A DNA stretch of 64,000 bases from positions 930,001-994,000 of the forward strand of contig NZ_CP015880.1 in assembly GCF_000697965.2 (NCBI RefSeq), read 5' to 3'. The stretch is from Ensifer adhaerens (lineage in GTDB: Bacteria > Pseudomonadota > Alphaproteobacteria > Rhizobiales > Rhizobiaceae). The stretch's first letter is position 1; each line of letters opens with the position of its first letter. Below are positions 35,297 to 44,454 of the stretch, piece after piece. The notes under the pieces are model-generated. The model saw only the letters and a list, made by a program, of their open reading frames with translations. It did not search any database and had not been told where the DNA came from. Both the position numbers and the translations under genes were made by a program.

Positions 35297-37483
35297 ATGG
35301 ATAACGCGCTATCTGCGGTGAACGAAAACCAGGCATCGGCGGAGGACGTCGACCTGCTGACGAGCCCGCAGCGCTTCATCAACCGCGAATTTTCCTGGCT
35401 GCAGTTCAATCGCCGCGTGCTCGAGGAAACGCTGAACACGGCGCATCCTCTGCTGGAGCGTGTTCGCTTTCTGTCGATCTCGGCCGCCAACCTCGACGAG
35501 TTCTTCATGGTGCGCGTCGCCGGCCTCGAAGGCCAGGTGCGCCAGGGCCTCTCGATGCGTTCGCCCGACGGCAAGACCCCGGTCGAGCAGCTCGAAGACA
35601 TCCTGAAGGAAATCGACAATCTGCAGATGGAGCAGCAGGCCTCGCTCGCCGTGCTTCAGCAGTATCTCGCCAAGGAAGACATCCTGATCGTTCGCCCGGC
35701 CTCGCTTTCGGTGCAGGACAGGAGCTGGCTTGCCAACGAGTTCGATCAGTCGATCTTCCCAGTGCTGACACCGCTCTCCATCGACCCGGCGCATCCGTTC
35801 CCCTTCATTCCGAACCTCGGCTTTTCGATGGGCCTGCAGCTCGTCAGCAAGACCGGCCGCGAGCCAATGACGGCGCTCCTGCGTCTGCCGGTGGCACTCG
35901 ACCGCTTCATCCGGCTGCCCGACGTCAAGAACGTCATCCGCTACATCACCCTCGAAGACATGGTCAGCCAGTTCATCGACCGACTGTTTCCGGGCTATGA
36001 GGTCAAAGGCTCCGGTACCTTCCGCATCATTCGCGACAGCGATATCGAGGTGGAAGAAGAGGCGGAAGACCTCGTTCGCTTTTTCGAGACCGCGCTGAAG
36101 CGCCGTCGCCGCGGTTCGGTGATCCGCATCGAGACCGATTCGGAAATGCCGGCGTCGCTGCGCCAGTTCGTCGTGCAGGAACTGGGCGTCCCGGAAAACC
36201 GGATCGCCGTCCTGCCGGGACTGCTGGCACTCAACACTTTGTCCGAAATCACCAAGGCTCCACGCGACGATCTGCGCTTCGAGCCGTACAATCCGCGTTT
36301 CCCCGAGCGCGTGCGCGAGCATGCCGGCGACTGCCTGGCGGCGATCCGCGAGAAGGACATGGTGGTGCATCACCCCTACGAGTCCTTTGACGTGGTCGTG
36401 CAGTTCCTGTTGCAGGCAGCGCGCGATCCTGAAGTCGTCGCCATCAAGCAGACGCTTTACCGCACGTCGAACGACAGCCCGATCGTGCGCGCCCTGATCG
36501 ACGCCGCCGAGGCCGGCAAGTCGGTGACGGCGCTGGTCGAGCTCAAGGCCCGCTTCGACGAGGAGGCCAATATCCGCTGGGCGCGCGACCTCGAACGCGC
36601 CGGCGTCCAGGTCGTCTTCGGCTTCATCGAACTGAAGACCCACGCCAAAATGTCGATGGTGGTGCGGCGCGAAGAGGGCAAGCTTCGGACCTATTGCCAT
36701 CTCGGCACCGGCAACTATCACCCGGTCACCGCGAAGATCTACACCGACCTGTCGTTCTTCACCTGCAACCCGGTCATCGCCCACGACATGGCGAACATCT
36801 TCAACTTCATTACCGGCTACGGCGAGCCGGAGGCGGGCATGAAGCTGGCCGTCTCGCCGCACACGCTGCGCCCGCGCATTCTCAGGCACGTCGACGAAGA
36901 AATCGAGCATGCCAAGGCCGGGCGCCCGGCGGCGATCTGGATGAAGATGAACTCGCTCGTCGATCCGGAGATCATCGACGCGCTCTATAAGGCGAGCCGT
37001 GCCGGCGTCGAAATCGACCTGGTGGTGCGCGGCATCTGCTGCCTGCGCCCGCAGGTCCCGGGGCTCTCGGACAATATCCGTGTCAAGTCCATCGTCGGCC
37101 GATTCCTCGAACATTCCCGCATATTCTGCTTCGGCAACGGTCACGGGCTTCCATCGGAGAATGCCCTTGTCTATATCGGCTCGGCGGATATGATGCCGCG
37201 CAATCTGGATCGGCGGGTCGAGACGCTCGTGCCTCTCATCAACCGGACTGTGCACGAACAGGTTCTGTCGCAGATCATGCTGGGTAATCTCATCGACAAC
37301 CAGCAGAGCTACGAAATTCTTCCCGATGGCACCTCTCGCCGGATGGAAGTCGGCAAGGATGCCGAGCCTTTCAACGCACAGCACTATTTCATGACCAATC
37401 CCAGCCTCTCCGGCCGGGGCGAGGCCCTGAAGTCCAGCGCACCGAAGCTCATAGCCGGCTGGAAGAGCGGCTGGCACAAATAA
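35297..37483 (+). CDS. ppk: Polyphosphate kinase 1
   Basis: 728 residues from ATG 35297 (GTG at 35267 would add ten). Reversible synthesis of polyphosphate from [22 protein letters not shown] is the standard start; the catalytic domain has [14 protein letters not shown], whose His is the autophosphorylated residue by family alignment, and [19 protein letters not shown]. The C-terminal [14 protein letters not shown] and [10 protein letters not shown] match the family. The ppx gene starts 11 bases after its stop. Confidence 0.97.
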   Translation: MDNALSAVNENQASAEDVDLLTSPQRFINREFSWLQFNRRVLEETLNTAHPLLERVRFLSISAANLDEFFMVRVAGLEGQVRQGLSMRSPDGKTPVEQLEDILKEIDNLQMEQQASLAVLQQYLAKEDILIVRPASLSVQDRSWLANEFDQSIFPVLTPLSIDPAHPFPFIPNLGFSMGLQLVSKTGREPMTALLRLPVALDRFIRLPDVKNVIRYITLEDMVSQFIDRLFPGYEVKGSGTFRIIRDSDIEVEEEAEDLVRFFETALKRRRRGSVIRIETDSEMPASLRQFVVQELGVPENRIAVLPGLLALNTLSEITKAPRDDLRFEPYNPRFPERVREHAGDCLAAIREKDMVVHHPYESFDVVVQFLLQAARDPEVVAIKQTLYRTSNDSPIVRALIDAAEAGKSVTALVELKARFDEEANIRWARDLERAGVQVVFGFIELKTHAKMSMVVRREEGKLRTYCHLGTGNYHPVTAKIYTDLSFFTCNPVIAHDMANIFNFITGYGEPEAGMKLAVSPHTLRPRILRHVDEEIEHAKAGRPAAIWMKMNSLVDPEIIDALYKASRAGVEIDLVVRGICCLRPQVPGLSDNIRVKSIVGRFLEHSRIFCFGNGHGLPSENALVYIGSADMMPRNLDRRVETLVPLINRTVHEQVLSQIMLGNLIDNQQSYEILPDGTSRRMEVGKDAEPFNAQHYFMTNPSLSGRGEALKSSAPKLIAGWKSGWHK

Positions 37484-37494
37484 ACTGGAATTGC

Positions 37495-39018
37495 ATGGTC
37501 GAATCTGAAGCGCAGGGGCGTCTGCCCGGCATCCGCCCGGTTTCCGTTATCGATATCGGTTCGAACTCCATCCGCCTTGTCGTCTATGAAGGCCTGAGCC
37601 GCTCACCGGCCATGCTGTTCAACGAAAAGGTGATGTGCGGTCTCGGCAAGGGCATCGATGCGACCGGACGCATGGATGAAGACAGCGTCGAGCGCGCGCT
37701 GAAAGCGCTGCACCGCTTTCACGCGCTCTCCAAGCAGGCGCGTGCGACCTCGATGTATGTGCTGGCGACGGCCGCCGCACGCGAAGCGAGCAACGGCCCC
37801 GCCTTCATCGAGAAGGCGGAGGCGATCCTCGGTCACAAGGTCCGCATCCTTACTGGCGAGGAAGAGGCCTATTATTCCGCGATGGGCATCGTCAGCGGCT
37901 ATCACGATCCCGACGGTGTCGTCGGCGACCTTGGCGGTGGCTCGCTGGAACTCGTCGAGGTCTCCGGCACGAAGATCGGCAAGGGCATCACCCTCCCGCT
38001 CGGCGGTATTCGTTTGTTCGAGCACAGCAACGGCTCACTCACCAAGGCGCGCACCTGGGTGCGCAAGTTCATGAAGAACTCGGCGGTGCTGAAGACCGGC
38101 ACGGGACGGACGTTCTATGCGGTCGGCGGCACTTGGCGTTCGATCGCCAAGCTGCACATGGAGATCCGCGACTATCCGCTGCACATGATGCAGGGCTACG
38201 AGATTTCCTTTGACGAGGCGATGGCGCTTTTGCCGGAAGTGATCGAGCCGAAGAACATCAAGCCGTCCGCCTATTCGACGATCTCGAAGAGCCGCCGCAG
38301 CCTTCTGCCCTTCGGCGCGATCGCCATGCAGGAAGCGCTGGAGATCATGAAGCCGGAGCGGATTTCCTTCTCGGCGCTCGGCGTTCGCGAAGGTTATCTT
38401 TTCTCGCTCTTGAGGGACGAGGAACGTGCTCAGGATCCGCTGCTGACGGCGGCCAACGAGATCGCCATCCTGCGTGCCCGCTCGCCCGAGCACGCCCGCG
38501 AACTGGCTGACTGGACCGGTCGCATGGTGCCGTTCTTCGGGATCGAGGAGACGGAAGAGGAAGGCCGGTATCGCCAGGCGGCCTGCCTGCTTGCGGATAT
38601 CAGCTGGCGGGCGCACCCCGACTATCGCGGTCTCCAGGCGCTCAACATCATCGCCCACTCGACCTTCTCCGGCATTACCCATGCCGGCCGCGCCTATATT
38701 GCGCTTTCCAATTATTACCGCTTCGAGGGGCTCAACGACGACGGCGCCACGAACGCACTTGCCGGCATCACCACGCCGCGCCTGCTGGAACTGGCAAAGC
38801 TGCTCGGCGGCCTCTTGCGTGTCGCCTATCTTTTCTCCGCATCGATGCCGGGGATTGCCCGTAACCTGACGTTCCGCAAGTCGTCTCTGCCGGACGTGGA
38901 CCTCGAAATCGTCGTGCCTGCGGACTATTCGGAATTCCAGGGCGAGCGCCTGGACGGACGCCTGCAGCAGCTTGGAAAGCTCACTGGCAAGCGTCTCGCT
39001 TTCCACTTCGAAAGCTGA
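37495..39018 (+). CDS. ppx: Exopolyphosphatase (Ppx/GppA)
   Basis: 507 residues. ASKHA-fold phosphatase that removes terminal phosphates from polyphosphate, and in some members converts pppGpp to ppGpp. N-terminal phosphate-binding loop VIDIGSNSIRLVVYE; ATAAAREASNGPAFI; second loop GDLGGGSLELVEV. A C-terminal HD-like helical region (about 320-507) completes the long form. It sits directly after ppk and ends at a strong hairpin terminator. Confidence 0.96.
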   Translation: MVESEAQGRLPGIRPVSVIDIGSNSIRLVVYEGLSRSPAMLFNEKVMCGLGKGIDATGRMDEDSVERALKALHRFHALSKQARATSMYVLATAAAREASNGPAFIEKAEAILGHKVRILTGEEEAYYSAMGIVSGYHDPDGVVGDLGGGSLELVEVSGTKIGKGITLPLGGIRLFEHSNGSLTKARTWVRKFMKNSAVLKTGTGRTFYAVGGTWRSIAKLHMEIRDYPLHMMQGYEISFDEAMALLPEVIEPKNIKPSAYSTISKSRRSLLPFGAIAMQEALEIMKPERISFSALGVREGYLFSLLRDEERAQDPLLTAANEIAILRARSPEHARELADWTGRMVPFFGIEETEEEGRYRQAACLLADISWRAHPDYRGLQALNIIAHSTFSGITHAGRAYIALSNYYRFEGLNDDGATNALAGITTPRLLELAKLLGGLLRVAYLFSASMPGIARNLTFRKSSLPDVDLEIVVPADYSEFQGERLDGRLQQLGKLTGKRLAFHFES

Positions 39019-39046
39019 CGCCGAAAAGTCACCGGTCAAACGGGAA

Positions 39047-39078
39047 GGGCGCGCGAACCGATGTTCGCGCGCCCTTTT
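39047..39078. terminator. Hairpin terminator after ppx
   Basis: A perfect 12-bp stem (39047-39058 with 39063-39074), four-base loop, TTTT. Also lies three bases beyond the stop of the convergent phytase-like gene, so it probably serves both. Confidence 0.9.
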
Positions 39079-39080
39079 GA

Positions 39081-40439
39081 TTAATCGGCCTTGAGGAAGT
39101 CGCCGACTTCGAGCAGCACGAACTCGTTGTCGTCGGCCTTGTCGAGTGCGCGGCCGGCCGAGAACGGCAGGTTGTTGTCGTTGCCGACGATGATGTGGGT
39201 CTCATCGACGCGGTCGACGTTCTCGATGGTGACGAAGGGCATATCGTAGAAGCCTTCGCCGCCGCCCTGACGCTTCTTGTTGTCCGGATCGGCGATCTTC
39301 AAGAGGTCGATGTAGCCGATCTTGCGCACGGCCTTGCCGGCATTGCTGTCGTCAAAGGCGATCTTGTAGATGCGCTTGACCTTGGAGCCCGTTGCGAAGC
39401 AGTCCGGCTTCGGGTCCTTCGGATCGGCGCAGGCCTTGTCCACCGTGCCGGCGCCATTGTCGCGCTCGATCACCAGCGCGGTCTTGTCGTCGAGCATGTT
39501 GAAGTCGCCGATCGCCTCGCCGCCTTCAGCCAGCGGATAGAGCCAGCTGCGGCCGGTCCAGGCTTTGCTCGCAACATCGAGTTCGATGATGCGCAGCGCC
39601 GGGCGGCCATCGGCCTGCTCAACCGTTTCGCTGTCGGTCCAGAGCGGGCCTTCGAGCAGGCCGTAAAGCTTGCTGCCGTCCTTGGAAAGCGCCATGCCTT
39701 CATAGCCGCCGGAGCGCTTCAGGTTGAAGGCGGGCGTCTTCTTCGAGGGATCGCCCTGCAGCGTCAGCGTCGGATTGTCGGGCGAAAGCACCGGCTTGCC
39801 GTCGACCGTGGTCGCGATCACGTCGGTCAGCTTGCCGTCGAGATCGAACTTGAGGATGTAGGGGCCGAACTCTTCACCGACCCAGAAGCCGTCCGCAACC
39901 GGCTGGATCGATTCGACGTCGAAGTCGGCGCCGGTGAGATAACGCTTGTCCGAGCCTTCCATGACGATCGGGAAGGGGGCCTTCTTGTCCGGGTCGGTCA
40001 GGAACAACGTCTTCAGTGCTTCGACCTTGCCGGCGTCCCAGTCCATCTTCACGTGGTGCAGCATCAGCATGGCGTCGTTGGAGTTCATCTTGCTGCCGAA
40101 ACCGTTGTCGGAGAGGCTCCAGAAGGTGCCGTCTTCCATCGCCTTGATGCCGGAAAAGCCCTGCATCGGCTGGCCGTCGAAGGGCAGCGACAGGCCGGTC
40201 AGGCGAACGCCGTCCTTGCCCGGAACGGTGCCGAGCGCTTCGGCACGCTTGCGGTCCGCGGTGGTGAACTTGCCGGAGGTCTTGAGGTATTCCGGTGCGT
40301 CCGAGGGGGCGGCGATGATCGTGTTGGCCGGCAGGATCGCGTGGCCCTTCAGCGTCGCGGTAAAGGACTTTTCCTCGGCCGAGGCGGCCATCGTCATCAA
40401 AAGAGAAAGAGCCGCGGTGGCGAGAAGCGTTTTCGTCAT
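39081..40439 (-). CDS. Exported esterase-like/phytase-like protein
   Basis: 452 residues with a signal peptide (MTKTLLATAALSLLMTMA, cleaved after ASA). The body fits the 'esterase-like activity of phytase' family (PF13449): GFSGIKAMEDGTFWSLSDNGFG, a beta-propeller pattern of WVGEEFGPYILKFDLDG, GGYEGMALSKDGSKLYGLLEG and DETHIIVGNDNNLPFS. Probably periplasmic or secreted; possible phosphoester or lactone hydrolysis, not established. ATG 40439 has AAGGTGAACC upstream. A perfect palindrome lies 34-61 bp before the start. Confidence 0.85.
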   Translation of the reverse strand: MTKTLLATAALSLLMTMAASAEEKSFTATLKGHAILPANTIIAAPSDAPEYLKTSGKFTTADRKRAEALGTVPGKDGVRLTGLSLPFDGQPMQGFSGIKAMEDGTFWSLSDNGFGSKMNSNDAMLMLHHVKMDWDAGKVEALKTLFLTDPDKKAPFPIVMEGSDKRYLTGADFDVESIQPVADGFWVGEEFGPYILKFDLDGKLTDVIATTVDGKPVLSPDNPTLTLQGDPSKKTPAFNLKRSGGYEGMALSKDGSKLYGLLEGPLWTDSETVEQADGRPALRIIELDVASKAWTGRSWLYPLAEGGEAIGDFNMLDDKTALVIERDNGAGTVDKACADPKDPKPDCFATGSKVKRIYKIAFDDSNAGKAVRKIGYIDLLKIADPDNKKRQGGGEGFYDMPFVTIENVDRVDETHIIVGNDNNLPFSAGRALDKADDNEFVLLEVGDFLKAD

Positions 40440-40472
40440 GAGGTTCACCTTGGGTTGGAGCCTTCTGCATGT

Positions 40473-40500
40473 CTCCTTGGATCGCCCTAGATCCAAGGAG
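40473..40500. promoter_or_regulatory. Perfect 11-6-11 palindrome upstream of the phytase-like gene
   Basis: CTCCTTGGATC (40473-40483), GCCCTA, GATCCAAGGAG (40490-40500). No T-run follows on either strand, so an operator or leader hairpin is more likely than a terminator. Confidence 0.6.
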
Positions 40501-40644
40501 GCAGACGTGCAGCAAATTCGACGTGCTGCAGCGACCCTTGCGCGTCCCAGGACGCGCGGCGCTGCAGTCCGCAACCCGATAGGCGGCTATGATGACGGTT
40601 GGGTGATGCTTGCTTTACAACCCGATGAAGCTTTGGTGACAGGA

Positions 40645-41541
40645 TTAGCCGGCGACGGCGAGGCTTGCCCAGCGGCCGGGCGTCAGGCCGTAGGCGCGCT
40701 TGAAATGACGGGTGAAATGCGCCTGGTCGGCAAAGCCGGTTTCGAGCGCAGCACCGGCAAGGCTTTCGCCCCGGGCGATCATCTGCCGTGCCCGCTCCAG
40801 CCGGCGCATCAGCAGGTAGCGATGGGGGCTGGTGCCGAGAACCCGGCGGAATTGCCGGGCGAGCGTGAAGCGATCGAGCCCGCTCACCGCCTCAAGTTCC
40901 TGCGAGCCGACGGGCCGTTCGAGATTGGCGCGAAGGAATTCGCTCGCCTGTAGAACGGCACGCTTGTCGGCCTTTGCGGGCTTGGCGTCCTTGGTGCCGG
41001 CGTGACGGTAGAGCCCCTCGGCGATCCGCACGAGAATGTCGTCGAGCGCCAGTTCGTCGATGCCATTGTCGAGATCCATCACGGCTTCGCCGACCGCCTG
41101 CCGCAGCGCCTCGTCGCCCACGACAGGGGCTGCGACGAAGGGCAGGGAGCGGTCGGTTTCATCAAGGGCTGCGAGTAGCCGTTCCGGCTGCAGATACATC
41201 ATCCGGTAGCGCAGCCCGATCTCCGTTCCCGCGCCGCCATCATGGATCTCGTCCGGGTGGAGGATGATGATGCTTCCAGGATTGCTGAAGCGGCTTTCGC
41301 CGCGATACTGAAACGTCTGGACGCCGCCGAGCGTTACGCCGATGGCATAGGTGTCGTGGCGGTGCGGCTCGAAAAATTTTCCATGCAGGCGCGCCTCGAT
41401 GCGCTCGATGCCATCGACGGCAGGCGCAACCCGAATGCCGTCGCCAGGCGCGCCGCACAATCGTTCAAGATCGATCGCAGCGCCGTCCGATAATGCGTCT
41501 TCCGGCACGCCCTGTCGGGCTGAAATGGAGATGGCCGTCAT
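40645..41541 (-). CDS. AraC family transcriptional regulator
   Basis: 298 residues. The N-terminal cupin sensor domain holds FFEPHRHDTYAIGVTLGGVQTF and GSIIILHPDEIHDG, the AraC-type arabinose-binding fold. Two helix-turn-helix units at the C-terminus: LEAVSGLDRFTLARQFRRVLG and GAALETGFADQAHFTRHFKRAYG. No strong ribosome binding site precedes ATG 41541, which overlaps head to head with the DUF2000 gene start. It may regulate either that gene or the phytase-like gene downstream. Ligand unknown. Confidence 0.9.
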   Translation of the reverse strand: MTAISISARQGVPEDALSDGAAIDLERLCGAPGDGIRVAPAVDGIERIEARLHGKFFEPHRHDTYAIGVTLGGVQTFQYRGESRFSNPGSIIILHPDEIHDGGAGTEIGLRYRMMYLQPERLLAALDETDRSLPFVAAPVVGDEALRQAVGEAVMDLDNGIDELALDDILVRIAEGLYRHAGTKDAKPAKADKRAVLQASEFLRANLERPVGSQELEAVSGLDRFTLARQFRRVLGTSPHRYLLMRRLERARQMIARGESLAGAALETGFADQAHFTRHFKRAYGLTPGRWASLAVAG

Positions 41542-41947
41542 GTTCGATACCAAATTTGCAATCGTCTTGCGCGAGGACCTGGCAACCTGGCAGAAGCTCA
41601 ACGTCACCGCCTTCCTCGCCACCGGGATCGCCGGACAGAAGCCCGGGATCATCGGCGAAGATTATCGCGATGGCGCCGGCAACGTCTACAACGCCTTGAG
41701 CATCCAGCCGATCATCGTCCTTGCCGCAGATGGGAAGACGCTCGGCAACATTCAACGGCGCGCGATCGAAAGAGAGGTCAAAGCTTCGATCTATGTCGAC
41801 GGCATGTTTGCCACCGGTCACGACCACGCCAACCGTGCGGTTTTCGCCGAGACCAGGCCGGACGACGCGGCAGTCGCCGGCATTGCCATTCATGCGGACA
41901 GGAAGCTGGTCGACAAGATCACCAAGGGTGCCAAGCTGCACGGCTGA
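41540..41947 (+). CDS. DUF2000 family protein
   Basis: 135 residues. Small single-domain protein beginning MFDTKFAIVLREDLATWQKLNVT, then the family segments GIIGEDYRDGAGNVYNALSI, PIIVLAADGKTL and DGMFATGHDHANR. The function of the family is not established. ATG 41540 is chosen because GGAG lies nine bases upstream; in-frame ATGs at 41525 and 41531 are possible. Divergent from the AraC regulator gene with the two start codons overlapping, an arrangement that suggests the regulator controls it. Confidence 0.85.
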   Translation: MFDTKFAIVLREDLATWQKLNVTAFLATGIAGQKPGIIGEDYRDGAGNVYNALSIQPIIVLAADGKTLGNIQRRAIEREVKASIYVDGMFATGHDHANRAVFAETRPDDAAVAGIAIHADRKLVDKITKGAKLHG

Positions 41948-41993
41948 CGGCGATCGCGATCCGGCCGATCGATGCCCTGCGCGCCGGCCGGGA

Positions 41994-43043
41994 TCACTCG
42001 GCCGCGGTCGATGCCAGCTGAGGAGCCGCGCTGCCTGCGCGCAACGACAGAACGCCAAGCTTCTGCCCGCGTCCTCTGACGGCGTGCTCGCCGAGATCCT
42101 CGACCCGCACATAATGCGGCAGACGCATCTTGCGGGCGAGATCGGTGGAGATCAGTACCTGGTGGCCGAGCGTCTTGCAGAAACCTTCGAGCCGGGCGGT
42201 GGTGTTCACCGTATCGCCGAAATAGGTGATCTTGTGCCGGTCGAGCCCGATTTCCGCCGCAACGATGGTGCCGCCATGAAGCGCCGCGCGCAGCCGCGGA
42301 ACCTCGCCGAACTCCTTTTGCCAACGGCGCGCATCCGCATCGATCATTTCCAGAATGTCGAAGACGCAATGAATGCAGGCCGCATTGTTGGTTGCGCGAT
42401 CGAAAGGCCAGGTAATGACGGCGGCGTCACCGATATAGTCGTCGATCGAGCCGCGGTAGCGCATGACCGGGTCGGCGATCGTCGCAAACAGCCTGCCGAG
42501 ATACTCCTGCATCCGCAGGTCGCCGTGTTTCTCGGCATAGGCGGTCGAGCCGGCCAGGTCGATGAAGAGGAAGACGCGTTCTTCCTCGACCGGTCTGCGA
42601 TAGCGGCCGGTGAGCAGGCTCAAAAAGACGTCGCGCCCGAGGAGTTCGCGAACCCTGAGGATGAAGACGAGCGAACCTGATACGCCGAGCGCGAAGATTA
42701 GGACCGTCTTGGACGGCATCATCGCGTCCATCCAATGGTCCTCCATGACGCCGCCCGACTGCATGAGCAGGCCAGCGGCGGCATATCCGATGTCGAGAAG
42801 CACGAAGTAGATCACCAGCGACGCGACGAAAAAGACCGGCGTGGAAAAGGCGTGGATCCGTCGATGCAGGCGCCGGAAAATGATGCGTCGCTCGAAGGCG
42901 ATGATCGGCAGGCACATGAAGAGCGCATAGGTCGCGCCGATCAGGGCGCCCTTGCCGTAGAAAACCCATGCGTAGACCGCGCCGGCGCCTGCAACGACCA
43001 GCAGCAAGAGAAGTCCTTCGAAAGTCGAAAAGCGCCAACGCAT
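41994..43043 (-). CDS. Membrane-anchored class III adenylate/guanylate cyclase
   Basis: 349 residues. About four to five hydrophobic helices in the first 135 residues anchor the protein in the inner membrane, with a linker and then a cytosolic class III catalytic domain (about 155-330). The metal-binding Asp residues appear in FIDLAGSTAYAE (D162) and YIGDAAVITW (D206); HKITYFGDTVNTTARLE carries the transition-state Asn/Arg region. All key residues are present, so active cAMP formation is expected. The extracytoplasmic loops are short, so the signal sensed is unclear. Confidence 0.92.
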   Translation of the reverse strand: MRWRFSTFEGLLLLLVVAGAGAVYAWVFYGKGALIGATYALFMCLPIIAFERRIIFRRLHRRIHAFSTPVFFVASLVIYFVLLDIGYAAAGLLMQSGGVMEDHWMDAMMPSKTVLIFALGVSGSLVFILRVRELLGRDVFLSLLTGRYRRPVEEERVFLFIDLAGSTAYAEKHGDLRMQEYLGRLFATIADPVMRYRGSIDDYIGDAAVITWPFDRATNNAACIHCVFDILEMIDADARRWQKEFGEVPRLRAALHGGTIVAAEIGLDRHKITYFGDTVNTTARLEGFCKTLGHQVLISTDLARKMRLPHYVRVEDLGEHAVRGRGQKLGVLSLRAGSAAPQLASTAAE

Positions 43044-43204
43044 GCAGAAAGCTCCGGTACCGGAAGAGGCGGCATCCGTGTCGGTCGGCGTTGTCCAAGG
43101 CGCCGGCTCACGTCACATCGTTTGATACGATGGTGATTCTGTTCCGCCCGGCCCTTCGCTAGAGCTGGATTCAGGCGGAAACTTGTCTCCGCCCAATCCC
43201 TTTT

Positions 43205-44377
43205 TCAAGCTGACGCGGACGTGATCTCGGCGCTGATTTCCACTGCTTCGATCTTCTTGTCGACGAAGCGCAGGGCAACGTCGCCGTTGATCAGCTTCAG
43301 TGCCGTTTCGCCGAAGAGTTCGCGCCGCCAGCCCTTGAGCGCGGCGACATCCGCCTTCTCGCCCTCGGCAGCTATTTTGTCGAGATCTTCGCTGTTGGCG
43401 ATGATCTTCGCGGCGACACCCTGCTTCTCGGCGATCAGCTTCAAAAGCACCTTCAGCATCTCGCCAGCGGCCGCAGCACCTTCCGGCGCATGGCTTTGGC
43501 GCGGAAGCTTCGGCAGATCGGCCTTCGGGATCGCCAGCGCCTCGTTGACGGCCTCGACGACCGCCGTTCCGGCGGTGGAGCGTTCCCAGCCCTTGGGAAT
43601 GGTCCGGAGCCGTGCCAGTGCTTCCGCATCCTTCGGCTGCTGCTGGGCGATCTCGTAAATGGCGTCATCCTTGAGGATGCGGCCGCGCGGCACGTTGCGG
43701 GCGCGTGCCTCGCGCTCGCGCCAAGCGGCGACCGTCTTCAGCGCGGCGAGTTCGATCGGCTTCTTTACCCGCATCTTCAGCCGCTGCCAGGCGTCGTCAG
43801 GGTGCAGGTCGTAGGTGTCGCGGGCTTCGAGAATGGCCATCTCTTCGGTCAGCCAGAGCGAACGGCCTTCGCGCTCGAGTTCTGCCGCCAGGTATTTGTA
43901 GATGTCGCGCAGATGCGTCACGTCGGCCAGCGCATAGTCGAGCTGCTTTTCGGTCAGCGGACGGCGGCTCCAGTCGGTAAAGCGCGAGGACTTGTCGATC
44001 TGCGTGCCGGTGACGCGGTTGACCAGCTGGTCATAGGAAACGCTGTCGCCAAAGCCGCAAACCATCGCTGCGACCTGCGTATCGAAGATCGGATGCGGAA
44101 TAAGGTTTCCGAGATGGAAGATGATCTCGATGTCCTGACGCGCGGCATGGAACACCTTGATGACCTCCGGGTTGGCCATCAGCGCGAAGAAGGGCGCAAG
44201 ATCGATGCCCTTCGCCATCGGGTCGACGATGACGGCAAGGTCCGGGCTCGCCATCTGGATCAGGCAAAGCTCCGGCCAGAAAGTCGTCTCGCGAAGAAAT
44301 TCGGTATCGATCGTAATATAATTTGATAGGGCCAGCTGCTGGCAGGCGGCCTCAAGGTCTGCTGTTGTTTCAATCAT
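43205..44377 (-). CDS. rnd: Ribonuclease D
   Basis: 390 residues. 3'-5' exoribonuclease acting in tRNA 3' maturation. DEDDy exonuclease motifs: TIDTEFLRETTFWPELCLIQ (Exo I), VFHAARQDIEII (Exo II) and YALADVTHLRDIY (Exo III with Tyr). An HRDC domain (about 205-285) follows. ATG 44377 (MIETTADLEAACQQ) is the likely start; codons upstream to 44437 are not conserved in type. The catalytic set is complete. Confidence 0.96.
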   Translation of the reverse strand: MIETTADLEAACQQLALSNYITIDTEFLRETTFWPELCLIQMASPDLAVIVDPMAKGIDLAPFFALMANPEVIKVFHAARQDIEIIFHLGNLIPHPIFDTQVAAMVCGFGDSVSYDQLVNRVTGTQIDKSSRFTDWSRRPLTEKQLDYALADVTHLRDIYKYLAAELEREGRSLWLTEEMAILEARDTYDLHPDDAWQRLKMRVKKPIELAALKTVAAWREREARARNVPRGRILKDDAIYEIAQQQPKDAEALARLRTIPKGWERSTAGTAVVEAVNEALAIPKADLPKLPRQSHAPEGAAAAGEMLKVLLKLIAEKQGVAAKIIANSEDLDKIAAEGEKADVAALKGWRRELFGETALKLINGDVALRFVDKKIEAVEISAEITSASA

Positions 44378-44454
44378 CAGATTTAAATCACTGTGGCGAA
44401 AATGCGGCTTGGAATTTCGTGTAACTCTTCGCGGCATCTGTCACAATCGAAATC

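Noticed and set aside
35309..37477. 722-codon minus-strand reading frame across ppk
   Set aside because: Antisense of the certain ppk gene, with His/Asp/Leu-rich composition typical of shadows.
40620..40650. Possible Pho box (CTGTCAC) near the phytase-like gene
   Set aside because: Only one half-site fits; the second half matches four of seven bases and lies about 190 bp from the start, so it is not convincing.
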